Assembly (NCBI RefSeq): GCF_016899425.1
Contig: NZ_CP045995.1
Coordinates: 2,294,001-2,358,000 of the forward strand
Direction: 5' to 3'
Length of the DNA stretch: 64,000 nt
From: Burkholderia sp. MS389
GTDB taxonomy: Bacteria > Pseudomonadota > Gammaproteobacteria > Burkholderiales > Burkholderiaceae
Shown here: one piece after another, positions 9,318-18,202 of the stretch
Position numbering within the stretch: the stretch's first letter is position 1
Layout of the letters: each line of letters starts with the position of its first letter
Position numbers and translations under genes: made by a program
The notes under the pieces: generated by a model
Told to the model about the DNA's origin: nothing
Databases searched by the model: none
The model's input: only the letters and a program-made list of their open reading frames with translations

Positions 9318-10136
9318 ATGTTGCTGGCGGGACAACCCGGCGACCCTTACGCAGTGCCGCCGATGGCGCGCCTGCCGAGGCCGCTGTACGTGCGTGCGTT
9401 CGGGATTCCTCGCAACGTGAGCGTCGACGCGCACAGTCATCCGTGGGCGCAACTGATGTATGCGACGAGCGGCGTGCTCGAGGTGACGACACCGTCGAGC
9501 CGGCAACTGCTGCCGCCGCACTATGCGATGTGGATTCCGCCACACGTGCCGCACGCGGTGTCGACACGCGATTGCGTCGCGTTCCACAGCCTGTATCTCG
9601 ACGCAGCCATCGCGCGCGGCGACGTGAACGACGATTGCACGATCCTCTGCATGACGCCGCTGCTGCGCGAACTGGTGCTCGCGACCGGCGAGTTGCCGGT
9701 GAACTACGACGAGACGGGGCCCGACGGTGCGCTCGTGTGCCTGATCGCGGACCGGATCGCGCGCATGCAGCCGGCCCCGCTCACGGTGCCGCTGCCGCGC
9801 GATCCGCGCCTGCTGAAAATCGCGCGTGCGCTGCACGCGGCGCCGGGCGATACGCGCAGTCTCGACGAATGGGGCCATCAGGTCGGCGCGACGCGGCGCA
9901 CGCTGTCGCGGCTGTTCCGGCAGGACACGGGGCTGTCGTTCACCGAATGGCGGCAGGCCGTGCGGCTGCTCGCGTCGCTGCCGCTGCTCGATGCGGGGGC
10001 ACCGATCGGCACGGTGGCCGCGCAACTGGGTTACGACTCGACGTCGTCCTTCATCGCGCTGTTCCAGGCGAAATTCCGCGTGACGCCCGGCGCGTATGCG
10101 AAGCGTGAAGCGCGTCGGCCGGTGTTGAGCGTGTGA
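9318..10136 (+). CDS. AraC family transcriptional regulator
   Basis: 272 residues. ATG 9318 follows GGAGG (9306-9310) with a seven-base spacer. The N-terminal half is a cupin sensor ([21 protein letters not shown] near residue 36, with the His-x-His metal/ligand motif). The C-terminal half is a double helix-turn-helix; the second HTH shows the signature [25 protein letters not shown]. It is divergent from panB across 78 bases and convergent with ogt. Cupin-AraC regulators of this type often act on an adjacent transporter or exporter, but none lies next to it here. Effector and targets are unknown. Confidence 0.85.
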   Translation: MLLAGQPGDPYAVPPMARLPRPLYVRAFGIPRNVSVDAHSHPWAQLMYATSGVLEVTTPSSRQLLPPHYAMWIPPHVPHAVSTRDCVAFHSLYLDAAIARGDVNDDCTILCMTPLLRELVLATGELPVNYDETGPDGALVCLIADRIARMQPAPLTVPLPRDPRLLKIARALHAAPGDTRSLDEWGHQVGATRRTLSRLFRQDTGLSFTEWRQAVRLLASLPLLDAGAPIGTVAAQLGYDSTSSFIALFQAKFRVTPGAYAKREARRPVLSV

Positions 10137-10149
10137 TGCGTTCCGTCGA

Positions 10150-10683
10150 TCAGAACGCGAGCGCTTGCTGCACCGGGTGCCGGGCATCGCGCGAAAACCC
10201 CGCGCCTTCGAGCGACAACAGCGCACGCTTGCGGTCGATGCCGCCCGCATAACCGGTCAGGCTGCCTGACGCGCCGACCACGCGATGGCACGGCACGATG
10301 ATCGATACCGGATTGCGGCCGACCGCGCCGCCCACCGCGCGCGCGCCGCTCATCGGCAATCCGACGCGCTCGGTGATGTCGCCGTACGACACGAGTTCGC
10401 CGAACGGAATCGCAAGCAGTTCCTTCCATACGCGTTGCTGAAACGCGGTGCCGCGCAGGTGGATCGGCACCGAGAACGTGTCGCGCGCGCCGGTGAAGTA
10501 CTCGGCGATTTCTTCCGCGACCCGGCGTGCGACCGGCGACCTGGCGAGCGCGTCCGCTGCGCGCACGATCGCAAGCGACGGAAAGTATTTCTGGCCGACG
10601 AAGTACAGGCCGGTCAGCGCATCGTCCTCGATGCGCACGGCGATGTCGCCCAGCGGGCTCGGAATCAGGTGAGCGGGAGTCAT
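10150..10683 (-). CDS. ogt: Methylated-DNA-protein-cysteine methyltransferase
   Basis: 177 residues. This suicide protein moves the methyl group of O6-methylguanine onto its own cysteine. The active-site motif is intact: V-P-C-H-R-V-V preceded by NPVSII, with the downstream [19 protein letters not shown] helix. The N-terminal ribonuclease-H-like lobe is present. Its ATG overlaps the TGA of the upstream Ada-AlkA gene by four bases, so the two are translationally coupled as one alkylation-repair operon. Confidence 0.95.
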   Translation of the reverse strand: MTPAHLIPSPLGDIAVRIEDDALTGLYFVGQKYFPSLAIVRAADALARSPVARRVAEEIAEYFTGARDTFSVPIHLRGTAFQQRVWKELLAIPFGELVSYGDITERVGLPMSGARAVGGAVGRNPVSIIVPCHRVVGASGSLTGYAGGIDRKRALLSLEGAGFSRDARHPVQQALAF

Positions 10684-12134
10684 CGCGACAGATCTCCATG
10701 AAGGCGCCACCCATGCAGGGCGGCATACGCGCGCCACGGCGCCCAGCGCGCCGCCGCGTGCGGTGCGGAGGACGGCCCGCGCGCGAGTTCGGTGCGAGCG
10801 GGCAGCCACGCGTCGTCGGCCGGGAACGCGTTCGGCCAGGCCATCGCGCGCATCGCGACGTACTGCACCGCGCGTTCGTCGAAGCCGGGCAGCGCGCGCA
10901 GCGCGGCGAGCGTCGCGTCGAGCGGCGCCATCGGTTCGAGCGCGAGCGTGCCGTCGTCGACGGCGCGGGCGACGGACACGATCGCGCGCGCCGTGTCGCG
11001 TTCGATGCCGATCGTTTCGAGGGCCGAAGGCGGCAGCGCGGCCAGCGTCGCGGCGCAAGGCAGTGCATGCGTGAGGCCCGGCGGCGCGCCGTCGACCGCC
11101 GTGCCGAAGCGTTCCGCGAGGCGGGCCAGCGACGGCGTATCCGCCTGCGCCGACGCAAGCTGCTCGCCGACGATCGCACGGATCGCGATCTCGAGACCAT
11201 CGAACGCACCGGGCACGCGCAGGCCCGGCGAGCCGCTTGCGAGATCGCCGAGATGCGCATCGATCACGTCGGGGCGACTGTCGAGATCGAACAGCCGGCG
11301 CACGCGTGCGAGCACGGCCGGCACGACCGGCGTCAGCGCGGGCGACACGGTGACGGCCAGCGCGAAGCGCTGCGGCAGGTGCGCGACGGACAGCCAGCCG
11401 GTCACGCGGCGGCTGTCGTTCCGGTCGGGCAGGTCGACGATGCGGGCATAACGCTGCGCGTCGATCCGCTCGACGCCGTCGATCTGCCGCTGCGCGAGAA
11501 AACGCATCAGGTCGGCCCACGCGAACGGCGGCCGGTACGGCAGCGGAAAGGTCATGTCGCCGTCGGCCGCTGCACCGGCCCCCTTGCGCAGCCGCAGCGG
11601 ATTGAGGCCGTAGCGCTGGCGGAACAGGTCGTTGAAGCGCCGCACGCTGCCGAAGCCGGCCGTCGACGCGACGACGGCCACGGGCAGCGCGGTATCGGTC
11701 AGCAGCCGCTTGGCCATCAATAACCGCTGCGTCTGCGCGAACTCGACGGGCGACACGCCGAACTGCGCCCCGAAGATCCGCCGCAGATGGCGTTCAGTCA
11801 CGCCGACGCGCCGCGCAAGCGCATCGACGGAATGCGCGTTCAGGAAACCGTCGTCGATCAGTGTCGCGGCCGCGTCGGCGAGATTGCCGGACAGGTCGAG
11901 CAGCCCGTGGCCGGGCGCGAGCTCGGGTCGGCAGCGCATGCAGGGCCGGAAGCCGGCTTTCTCGGCGGCCGCGGCGGTCGGGTAGTAGCTGCAGTTTTGC
12001 GCCTTCGGCGGCCGCACCGGGCAGACGGGGCGGCAATACACGCCGGTCGTCGCCACGCCGACGAAGAACCAGCCGTCGAAGCGGCGGTTCCGCGAAAGCA
12101 GGGCGTCGTAGCAGGTGTTGGGATCGAGGCGCAT
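10680..12134 (-). CDS. Ada-type regulator fused to AlkA DNA glycosylase
   Basis: 484 residues, start at 12134 (the longer frame lacks a ribosome site). Three parts are visible. First, an Ada zinc domain with the tetrad C34, C38, C65, C68; C34 corresponds to the methylphosphotriester acceptor of E. coli Ada. Second, an AraC-type double helix-turn-helix (about 85-185). Third, an AlkA 3-methyladenine glycosylase domain (about 200-484) with the FPADD acid pair at 440-441 and the C-terminal R-W-A-P-W-R-A-Y-A. The helix-hairpin-helix, normally L-P-G-I-G-x-W-T-A, reads L-P-G-F-D-E-R-A-V at 415-423, so DNA backbone binding may be altered. Together with ogt it forms a methylation-responsive repair operon. 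Confidence 0.9.
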   Translation of the reverse strand: MRLDPNTCYDALLSRNRRFDGWFFVGVATTGVYCRPVCPVRPPKAQNCSYYPTAAAAEKAGFRPCMRCRPELAPGHGLLDLSGNLADAAATLIDDGFLNAHSVDALARRVGVTERHLRRIFGAQFGVSPVEFAQTQRLLMAKRLLTDTALPVAVVASTAGFGSVRRFNDLFRQRYGLNPLRLRKGAGAAADGDMTFPLPYRPPFAWADLMRFLAQRQIDGVERIDAQRYARIVDLPDRNDSRRVTGWLSVAHLPQRFALAVTVSPALTPVVPAVLARVRRLFDLDSRPDVIDAHLGDLASGSPGLRVPGAFDGLEIAIRAIVGEQLASAQADTPSLARLAERFGTAVDGAPPGLTHALPCAATLAALPPSALETIGIERDTARAIVSVARAVDDGTLALEPMAPLDATLAALRALPGFDERAVQYVAMRAMAWPNAFPADDAWLPARTELARGPSSAPHAAARWAPWRAYAALHGWRLHGDLSR

Positions 12135-12312
12135 GCGACGACTGTAAACCATCCTCGCGGTCGATTCTGGCTGGAATCGGACATGTATGTCGGCCGCCCC
12201 GCGCCTGCCGCGCCGCGGCGGGAAAATCAGCGGAAAAACGGTTAATGCCACTCTGCGAAACAGTCGTCTCTTTTGCCGCGACCAATTTGAGATGACTCAT
12301 CGAAATCCCCGA

Positions 12313-12358
12313 CTGACACGGTACCGGCACGCGGCCTATCCTTTGAAAAACGTTTTCC
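12313..12358 (+). promoter_or_regulatory. Promoter and LacI-type operator of uronate transporter
   Basis: CTGACA (12313-12318), an 18-base spacer and TATCCT (12337-12342) are followed two bases later by GAAAAACGTTTTCC (12345-12358). This differs by one base from the perfect palindrome in front of the uronate dehydrogenase gene and occupies the same place relative to its promoter, over the transcription start. Confidence 0.7.
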
Positions 12359-12475
12359 AGATTGGTTGGTGAAAAGGGCCCGTGCGTCAGCGCGTGGGCC
12401 GTTCGCCCCGGCGCCGGTCGCCGGTCAACGAACTTCGTGCGGCGCGACGGGCGCGACCGCGCATCGGAGACATTC

Positions 12476-13768
12476 ATGCCTTCTGCCGTCGTCGGCGCGG
12501 TGCGCGCGGCCGCCAGCCGCTACCGCTGGACCGTTTGTGCGCTGCTGTTTTTCGCGACCGTCATCAACTACATGGATCGGCAGATCCTCGGCCTGCTCGC
12601 GCCGATGCTGCAGCACGACATCGGCTGGAGCCAGGTGCAGTACGGCCGCATCGTGATGGCGTTTTCGGCGTTCTATGCGCTGGGTCTGCTCGGCTTCGGG
12701 CGCATCGTCGACTGGCTCGGCACGCGCGTGTCGTACGCGGTGGCGATGCTGGTATGGAGCATCGCCGCGATGCTGCACGCGGCGGTCGGCTCGGTGACGG
12801 GCTTCGCGGCCGTGCGCGCGCTGCTCGGGATCGGCGAGGGCGGCAACTTCCCGGCCGCGATCAAGACGACGGCCGAATGGTTTCCGCGCCGCGAACGCGC
12901 GCTCGCGACCGGCATCTTCAACTCGGGCGCGAACATCGGCGCGGTGTTCGCGCCGGCGATCATCCCGGCGATCGCGGTGGCCTACGGCTGGCGCGCGGCG
13001 TTCGTGATCATCGGCGCGATCGGCATCGTGTGGCTCGCGGTGTGGCTGGTGATGTATCGCACGGCCGACACGCGCGCGCTCGCCGCGGAATACGACGAGC
13101 CGCGCGACGAAGCCGAGGCGCTCGACGCGGCGAACGCGAACGCCGGCGCGCCGCGCTGGGGCGAACTGATCCGCAAGCGCGAGACGTGGGCCTTCCTGGT
13201 CGGCAAGTTCCTGACCGATCCGGTGTGGTGGTTCTACCTGTTCTGGCTGCCGAAGTGGCTGAACGAGTCGCGCGGGATGGACATGCAGCACATCGGTTTG
13301 CCGCTCGTCTGCATCTATGCGCTGACGACGGTCGGCAGCATCGGCGGCGGCTGGCTGTCGTCGATGCTGCTGCGCGCGGGCTGGAGCGTGAACCGGGCGC
13401 GCAAGACGGCGATGCTGATCTGCGCATGCTGCGTGCTGCCGATCGCGTTCGTGTCGCAGGTGCAGAGCCTGTGGATCGCGGTGCTGATCGTCGGTCTCGC
13501 CGCGGCCGCGCACCAGGGCTGGTCGGCGAACCTGTTCACGACCGCGTCCGACCTGTTCCCGCGCCGTGCGGTCGCGTCGGTGGTCGGCATCGGCGGGATG
13601 GCCGGCTCGATCGGCGGCGTGCTGTTCTCGGAAGTGATCGGCCAGGTGCTGCAGCGCACCGGCCACTACTGGGTGCTGTTCGCGATCGGCGCGTCGGCCT
13701 ACCTGATCGCGCTGGCCGTGATGCACGTGCTCACGCCGAAGATGAAGCCCGCGAAACTCGATGCGTGA
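12476..13768 (+). CDS. MFS transporter, hexuronate (ExuT-like) type
   Basis: 430 residues, start ATG 12476 with CGGAGA upstream. Twelve hydrophobic helices in two six-helix halves. The first helix pair carries NYMDRQILGLLAPML and the loop motif G-R-I-V-D-W-L-G-T-R, and GEGGNFPAAIKTTAEWFPRRERALATGIFNSG is the characteristic anion:cation symporter signature shared by ExuT and related sugar-acid permeases. The LacI operator in its promoter matches that of the uronate dehydrogenase, so glucuronate or galacturonate import is the likely job. A terminator follows the stop codon. Confidence 0.85.
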   Translation: MPSAVVGAVRAAASRYRWTVCALLFFATVINYMDRQILGLLAPMLQHDIGWSQVQYGRIVMAFSAFYALGLLGFGRIVDWLGTRVSYAVAMLVWSIAAMLHAAVGSVTGFAAVRALLGIGEGGNFPAAIKTTAEWFPRRERALATGIFNSGANIGAVFAPAIIPAIAVAYGWRAAFVIIGAIGIVWLAVWLVMYRTADTRALAAEYDEPRDEAEALDAANANAGAPRWGELIRKRETWAFLVGKFLTDPVWWFYLFWLPKWLNESRGMDMQHIGLPLVCIYALTTVGSIGGGWLSSMLLRAGWSVNRARKTAMLICACCVLPIAFVSQVQSLWIAVLIVGLAAAAHQGWSANLFTTASDLFPRRAVASVVGIGGMAGSIGGVLFSEVIGQVLQRTGHYWVLFAIGASAYLIALAVMHVLTPKMKPAKLDA

Positions 13769-13789
13769 TGGCGTATCGGCCAAGCGACA

Positions 13790-13814
13790 ACGCCGCCCTC
13801 GGGGCGGCGTTTTC
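13790..13814 (+). terminator. Intrinsic terminator after MFS gene
   Basis: A nine-base perfect stem (ACGCCGCCC with GGGCGGCGT, loop TCG) is followed by TTTTC. It lies between the convergent transporter and LacI genes. Confidence 0.8.
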
Positions 13815-13846
13815 GGTTCGGGGACGTGACGCGCGTCGCGATCGCG

Positions 13847-14839
13847 TCAGCCGGCCGAGGCCGTCGACGCGCGCATGATCAACCGCGGCTCGAACGTCGA
13901 ATAGCTCGCGTCGGTGCGCCCGGCGAGCGCGTCGATCAGCTTCTGCATCGCGAGCTCGCCCATGTTCTCGCTCTGGATGTCGACGGTCGTCAGCGCGGGC
14001 GCCGCGTATTCGCCGTACGGCACGTTGTCGATGCCGGCCACCGACACGTCCTGCGGCAGCCGGAAGCCGAGCGACGCGGCTTCCTTCATGAAGCCGAGCG
14101 CGATCAGGTCGTTGTAGCAGATCACGGCCTGCGGGCGCTGCGGCCCGAGCATCACGCGGGAGCACGCGCGCTCGCCGGCCTCGGCGGTCGGCGCGTGCGC
14201 GTCGTGCACGTCGAGCGTGAGCCCCGCTTCGGCGAGGCAGTCGCGCGCGCCCTGGATCCGTTCGTCGTTCACGCGCGCGGTGCCGAAGCCGAGATACGCG
14301 ATGCGCGTATGGCCGAGATTGAGCAGGTGGCGCGCGAGCATGTAGGTCGACAGCCGGTTGTCGATGCCGACGCTCGGAATCGGCAGGCCGGGGCTGCGGC
14401 GCAGCAGCACGAGCGGCTTGTTGAGGTCGAGCATCCAGCCGGCTTCGTCGTCGGGCATCCGCGTGCTGACGATCAGCCCGTCGACGCGCTGCGCGAGCGC
14501 CTCGATCAGCGAGCGTTCGCGCGCCTGGCTCTCTTCGGTATCGACGAGCAGCAGCGTGTAGTCGTGCTGCAGCGCGACGCGGTTCGCGCCTTTCACGACG
14601 TTCGTGAAGTGCGGGTTGCTGATATCGAGGATCACGAGGCCGATGGTGCGGGTGCGGCCGGTGATCATCGAGCGCGCGAGCGGGTTCGACCGGTAGCCGA
14701 GCCGCTCGATCGCCTCCTTCAGCCGTGCCTCGACGGTCGGCGAGAAGCGCTGCGTGCCGTTCACGTACTTCGATACCGTCGCGACCGACACGCCGGCTTC
14801 CGCGGCCACGTCGCGGATCGTCGAGGAAACTTTTTTCAT
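13847..14839 (-). CDS. LacI family repressor of uronate genes
   Basis: 330 residues. The N-terminal helix-turn-helix reads TIRDVAAEAGVSVATVSKYVNG, with the YVNG hinge, and the rest is a periplasmic-binding-protein-like effector domain (about 60-330). It lies between the transporter and the divergent uronate dehydrogenase gene. Both carry a GGAAAACGTTTTCC-type palindrome over their start sites, the classical LacI-family core with central CG. A half-matching copy (AACGTTTTC, about 14848-14857) overlaps its own leader, suggesting autoregulation. A uronate or a pathway intermediate is the probable inducer. Confidence 0.88.
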   Translation of the reverse strand: MKKVSSTIRDVAAEAGVSVATVSKYVNGTQRFSPTVEARLKEAIERLGYRSNPLARSMITGRTRTIGLVILDISNPHFTNVVKGANRVALQHDYTLLLVDTEESQARERSLIEALAQRVDGLIVSTRMPDDEAGWMLDLNKPLVLLRRSPGLPIPSVGIDNRLSTYMLARHLLNLGHTRIAYLGFGTARVNDERIQGARDCLAEAGLTLDVHDAHAPTAEAGERACSRVMLGPQRPQAVICYNDLIALGFMKEAASLGFRLPQDVSVAGIDNVPYGEYAAPALTTVDIQSENMGELAMQKLIDALAGRTDASYSTFEPRLIMRASTASAG

Positions 14840-14949
14840 GCGAAGGGTAACGTTTTCGTTCGATAACGCCCGATTGTGGCAGAAAAAGCCGGCGCGCAGA
14901 TCGCAGCCGATATCGGGAAAGTGCGGATGGCTGCGAGCAGCTTCGACCA

Positions 14950-14994
14950 TTGACGCTCGGCGTCGCGTCCGCGTATAGTTGGAAAACGTTTTCC
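14950..14994 (+). promoter_or_regulatory. Promoter and LacI-type operator of udh
   Basis: TTGACG (14950-14955), an 18-base spacer and TATAGT (14974-14979), then the perfect 14-base palindrome GGAAAACGTTTTCC at 14981-14994. Binding there would block the transcription start directly. Confidence 0.75.
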
Positions 14995-15020
14995 TTCTTA
15001 GTCAGATCCAAGGAGATTCG

Positions 15021-15857
15021 ATGAACGCCTCATCCCCCGCCGCGCGCAAACCGTTCGGCCGCCTGTTGCTGACGGGCGCGGCCGGCAACCTCGGCCGCCA
15101 GTTGCGCGGCGCGCTCGCCGACTGGGCCGACGTCGTGCGCGTCAGCGACATTGCGGCGCTCGGTGACGCGGCCGCGCATGAAGAGCTCCGCGTGGTCGAC
15201 CTGGCCGACCGGCCGGCCGTGATGGATCTCGTCGACGGCGTGGACGCGATCGTCCACCTCGGTGGCATTTCGGTCGATGCGCCGTTCGACGATCTGGTCG
15301 GCGCGAACATCACCGGCACGTACAACCTGTACGAAGCCGCGCGCAAGCACGGCGTGAAGCGCGTCGTGTTCGCGAGCTCGAACCATGCGATCGGTTTCCA
15401 TCCGGTCACCGACGTGCTCGACGCCGATGCGCCGCTGCGGCCCGACAGCCTGTACGGCGTGACGAAGTGCTTCGGCGAATCGCTGTCGCGCTACTATTTC
15501 GACCGCTTCGGGATCGAGACGGTGTGCCTGCGGATCGGGTCGTCGTTCGAGGTGCCGAAGAACCCGCGCATGCTCGTCACGTTTCTCAGCTATCGCGACT
15601 TCATCGAACTCGTGCGCTGCTCGCTGCTGACGAACCGCGTCGGGCACGCGATCGTCTACGGCGCGTCGGACAACCCGGTGAAGTGGTGGGACAACACGAA
15701 GGTCGGCTTCCTCGGCTTCCGCCCGCGCGACAGTTCCGAGCAGTTCGCCGGGCTGTTTCCGGTGACGGCGCCGACCGCCGAGTACGACGATCCCGCGCAG
15801 CGGTTCCAGGGCGGCGGGTTCGTCGTCGGCGAGCCGATGGAGCGGAAGGCGTCGTAA
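15021..15857 (+). CDS. udh: Uronate dehydrogenase
   Basis: 278 residues, start ATG 15021 with AAGGAG upstream. Udh oxidises galacturonate or glucuronate with NAD+ to the aldarolactone, the entry to the oxidative uronate pathway. It is an extended short-chain dehydrogenase: the nucleotide site TGAAGNLGRQL at 18-28, the catalytic Y-G-V-T-K (Tyr in DSLYGVTKCFGE) and the family-specific SSNHAIGFHP and KWWDNTKVGFLGF segments. Under control of the adjacent LacI repressor with the MFS transporter. The downstream keto-deoxyglucarate enzymes are not in this window. Confidence 0.88.
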   Translation: MNASSPAARKPFGRLLLTGAAGNLGRQLRGALADWADVVRVSDIAALGDAAAHEELRVVDLADRPAVMDLVDGVDAIVHLGGISVDAPFDDLVGANITGTYNLYEAARKHGVKRVVFASSNHAIGFHPVTDVLDADAPLRPDSLYGVTKCFGESLSRYYFDRFGIETVCLRIGSSFEVPKNPRMLVTFLSYRDFIELVRCSLLTNRVGHAIVYGASDNPVKWWDNTKVGFLGFRPRDSSEQFAGLFPVTAPTAEYDDPAQRFQGGGFVVGEPMERKAS

Positions 15858-15876
15858 GCATCGTCGGCGTCGAGCC

Positions 15877-16197
15877 TCAACGCAGAATGTCGGTCGCCTT
15901 GTGCCGCTCGTCGACGCCGTCGATCAGGATCAACGGGCCGCTCGCGTGCCGTGCGCGCAGCGGCTGGATCTGCCGGTACGCATCCGATTCGTACCATTCG
16001 CGCGCGGTGTCGAGATCGGGAAACGCGATCGCGATCAGGTCGCCGCGCCACACGCCTTCGCGCACTTCGGGCCGTGCGCCGTGAATCACGAAATGGCCGT
16101 CGTACGGCGCGAGCGTGCCGTCGATCCGTTCGAGGTACTCGACGATGTCGTCGCACATGTCGACGTCATGCAGGTGGGCGATGGCGTAGGCGGTCAT
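15877..16197 (-). CDS. DUF1330 family protein
   Basis: 106 residues, start at 16197 preceded by AAGGAG. A dimeric alpha-beta barrel fold is expected: the sequence has the DUF1330 pattern with DGHFVIHG, IAIAFPDLDTAREWYESDAY and a final short strand ending in D-G-V-D. DUF1330 proteins are related to EthD-like and monooxygenase-like small proteins but no activity is known. It lies 153 bases downstream of merR on the same strand and convergent with udh. Confidence 0.8.
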   Translation of the reverse strand: MTAYAIAHLHDVDMCDDIVEYLERIDGTLAPYDGHFVIHGARPEVREGVWRGDLIAIAFPDLDTAREWYESDAYRQIQPLRARHASGPLILIDGVDERHKATDILR

Positions 16198-16350
16198 GGC
16201 AGGCTCCTTGGCGGGATGCGGTTCGAGAGTCGATGGAGCCATGATCGCGGCGCGCGCGGCGCGCGTCGATTACCTGCGACGTAAGCAACTCGCGACAACC
16301 GCGTTACATCGTGCTTCAGGCCGCGGCGCGCAATCCCGCAGTACAAACCA

Positions 16351-16809
16351 TCACGCCCGCTTGCGCGCCGGCCGCACGACGGGCACGGGCTCCAGCGGCT
16401 CGGCAGCCTGCTCGCACAGCCGGTCGAGCATCCGCTGCGCGGCGCCCGCGCAATCCTCGCCGGCCGGCTTGTTCTCGATCTCGTCGATCAGCGTTTCCAG
16501 ATGCTGCCGGTTCTGCGCGAGACGCCGTTCGAGCAGCGCGATTTCGTCGACCTTGTGCCGCAGCGCGACCAGCAGTTGATCGTGCGGCCATGCGCCGAGA
16601 TCCGGCGGCAGCACCGCACGGATCTCGTCGAGCGAGAAGCCCGCGCCCTGCGCGCGGTCGATGATCGCGAGCCGCGTCAACGCTTCCGGACCGTACTCGC
16701 GATAGCCGTTCGCCTGCCGGCGGGCCGGCTCGAGCAGGCCGCTCGCCTCGTAGAAGCGGATGCGCGACGCCGCGAGGCCGCTCGCCTTCGCCAGTTCGCC
16801 GATTTTCAT
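16351..16809 (-). CDS. MerR family transcriptional regulator
   Basis: 152 residues. I prefer ATG 16809, with TGGAG upstream, over an ATG four codons earlier that lacks a ribosome site. The winged helix reads MKIGELAKASGLAASRIRFYEASGLL, and a coiled coil (about 80-125) links the dimer. Two Cys (in GEDCAGA and RLCEQ) are spaced unlike the metal loops of CueR or SoxR. The regulator is divergent from an Old Yellow Enzyme gene, with a MerR operator between them, so it probably responds to an electrophile or xenobiotic reduced by that enzyme; this is inference. Confidence 0.87.
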   Translation of the reverse strand: MKIGELAKASGLAASRIRFYEASGLLEPARRQANGYREYGPEALTRLAIIDRAQGAGFSLDEIRAVLPPDLGAWPHDQLLVALRHKVDEIALLERRLAQNRQHLETLIDEIENKPAGEDCAGAAQRMLDRLCEQAAEPLEPVPVVRPARKRA

Positions 16810-16827
16810 GGTGGGCTCCAAAAGGGC

Positions 16828-16858
16828 TTGACCTTAAAGTTGACTTTAAGGTTATCGT
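16828..16858 (+). promoter_or_regulatory. MerR-type promoter with 19-base spacer
   Basis: TTGACC (16828-16833) and TATCGT (16853-16858) are 19 bases apart, the elongated spacing that MerR proteins correct by twisting DNA. The spacer is filled by a perfect inverted repeat, ACCTTAAAG (16831-16839) and CTTTAAGGT (16844-16852) with four bases between. It drives the oxidoreductase gene to the right. Confidence 0.85.
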
Positions 16859-16887
16859 GGGCCATCGTCAATCGAGGATCTGCCACC

Positions 16888-18120
16888 ATGAATCTGTTTG
16901 CGCCCCTCACACTGCCCAACGGGGCGGTGATTCCGAACCGTCTGGCCAAGGCCGCGATGGAAGAAAACATGGCCGATGCGGACCACGCACCGTCCGACGC
17001 GTTGCTGCGCCTGTACCAGGCTTGGGCCGACGGTCAGGTCGGGCTGATCCTGACCGGCAACGTGATGGTGGACGGCCGCGCGATGACGGGACCGAACGGC
17101 GTCGTGCTCGAAAGCGACGCGCATCTCGACCGATTCCGTCGCTGGGCGCAGATCGCGCGCTCGGGCGGCGCGCACGTATGGATGCAGATCAATCACCCGG
17201 GGCGGCAGATGCAGGCGGCGCTCGGCCAGACGACGCTCGCGCCGTCGGCCGTGCCGCTCGCGCTCGGCGCGCTGTCGAAGCAGTTTCCGGTGCCGAAGGA
17301 AATGACGGCAGCCGATATCGCCGACGTGCAGCAGCGCTTCGTGCGCGCCGCGCAGCTCGCGGAGCAAAGCGGTTTCACCGGCGTGCAGGTGCACGCGGCG
17401 CACGGCTATCTGCTGAGCCAGTTCCTGTCGCCGCTGACGAACCGCCGACAGGATCAATGGGGCGGGAGCATCGAGAATCGTGCGCGCCTGCTGCTCGATA
17501 TCGTGAAGGCGGTGCGCGCGACGGTGTCGCCGGCATTCGTCGTCGCGGTGAAGCTGAACTCGGCCGATTTCCAGCGCGGCGGTTTCAGCGCGGACGACGC
17601 GAAGCGCGTGGTCGAACTGCTGAATCCGCTCGGCGTCGATCTCGTCGAACTGTCGGGCGGCAGCTATGAAGTGCCGGCGATGCAGGGCGAGGCGCGCGAC
17701 GGGCGCACGCTCGCGCGCGAAGCGTATTTCCTCGAATTCGCGCGCGACATCACGGCCGTCGCGCGGATGCCGCTGATGGTCACGGGCGGTATTCGGCGCC
17801 GTGCGGTGGCCGAGCAGGTGGTGAACAGCGGCGTCGCGATGGTCGGCATCGCGACCGCGCTGTCGATCGACCCGAACCTGCCGCGCGACTGGCGCGCCGG
17901 CAAGGACAGCGCGCCGGTGCTGCAGCCGATCCGCTGGAAGAACAAGGCGCTGGGCGCGCTGGCGAACATGGCCGTCGTCAAGTTCCAGCTCACGCGATTG
18001 AGCGAAGGGCGCCGCACGCACCCGCAGGTGTCGCCGCTGCGTGCGCTGGTGCGGCAGCAACTGGCCGCGCAATGCCAGACGCGGCGCTACCGGAAGTGGA
18101 TGGCGGGCCCGCGTGCGTGA
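16888..18120 (+). CDS. Old Yellow Enzyme family NADH:flavin oxidoreductase
   Basis: 410 residues, ATG 16888 after GAGGA. The FMN-binding TIM barrel shows NRLAKAAMEENMAD near residue 17, the substrate/FMN motif Q-V-H-A-A-H-G-Y-L, and the family signature LSPLTNRRQDQWGGSIENRARLL. Members reduce activated C=C bonds and nitro groups with NAD(P)H. The divergent MerR gene and its promoter indicate inducible expression, most likely by electrophilic compounds. The C-terminal ~40 residues, rich in Arg, extend a little beyond the barrel. Confidence 0.9.
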   Translation: MNLFAPLTLPNGAVIPNRLAKAAMEENMADADHAPSDALLRLYQAWADGQVGLILTGNVMVDGRAMTGPNGVVLESDAHLDRFRRWAQIARSGGAHVWMQINHPGRQMQAALGQTTLAPSAVPLALGALSKQFPVPKEMTAADIADVQQRFVRAAQLAEQSGFTGVQVHAAHGYLLSQFLSPLTNRRQDQWGGSIENRARLLLDIVKAVRATVSPAFVVAVKLNSADFQRGGFSADDAKRVVELLNPLGVDLVELSGGSYEVPAMQGEARDGRTLAREAYFLEFARDITAVARMPLMVTGGIRRRAVAEQVVNSGVAMVGIATALSIDPNLPRDWRAGKDSAPVLQPIRWKNKALGALANMAVVKFQLTRLSEGRRTHPQVSPLRALVRQQLAAQCQTRRYRKWMAGPRA

Positions 18121-18202
18121 CGGGCGCGGGCGGGCTGGCAGCGGCGCGACCGGACACTGACCGGCCCGCCGCCGCGCACCCGTTGCGCGCCGGCGCGCCG
18201 CA

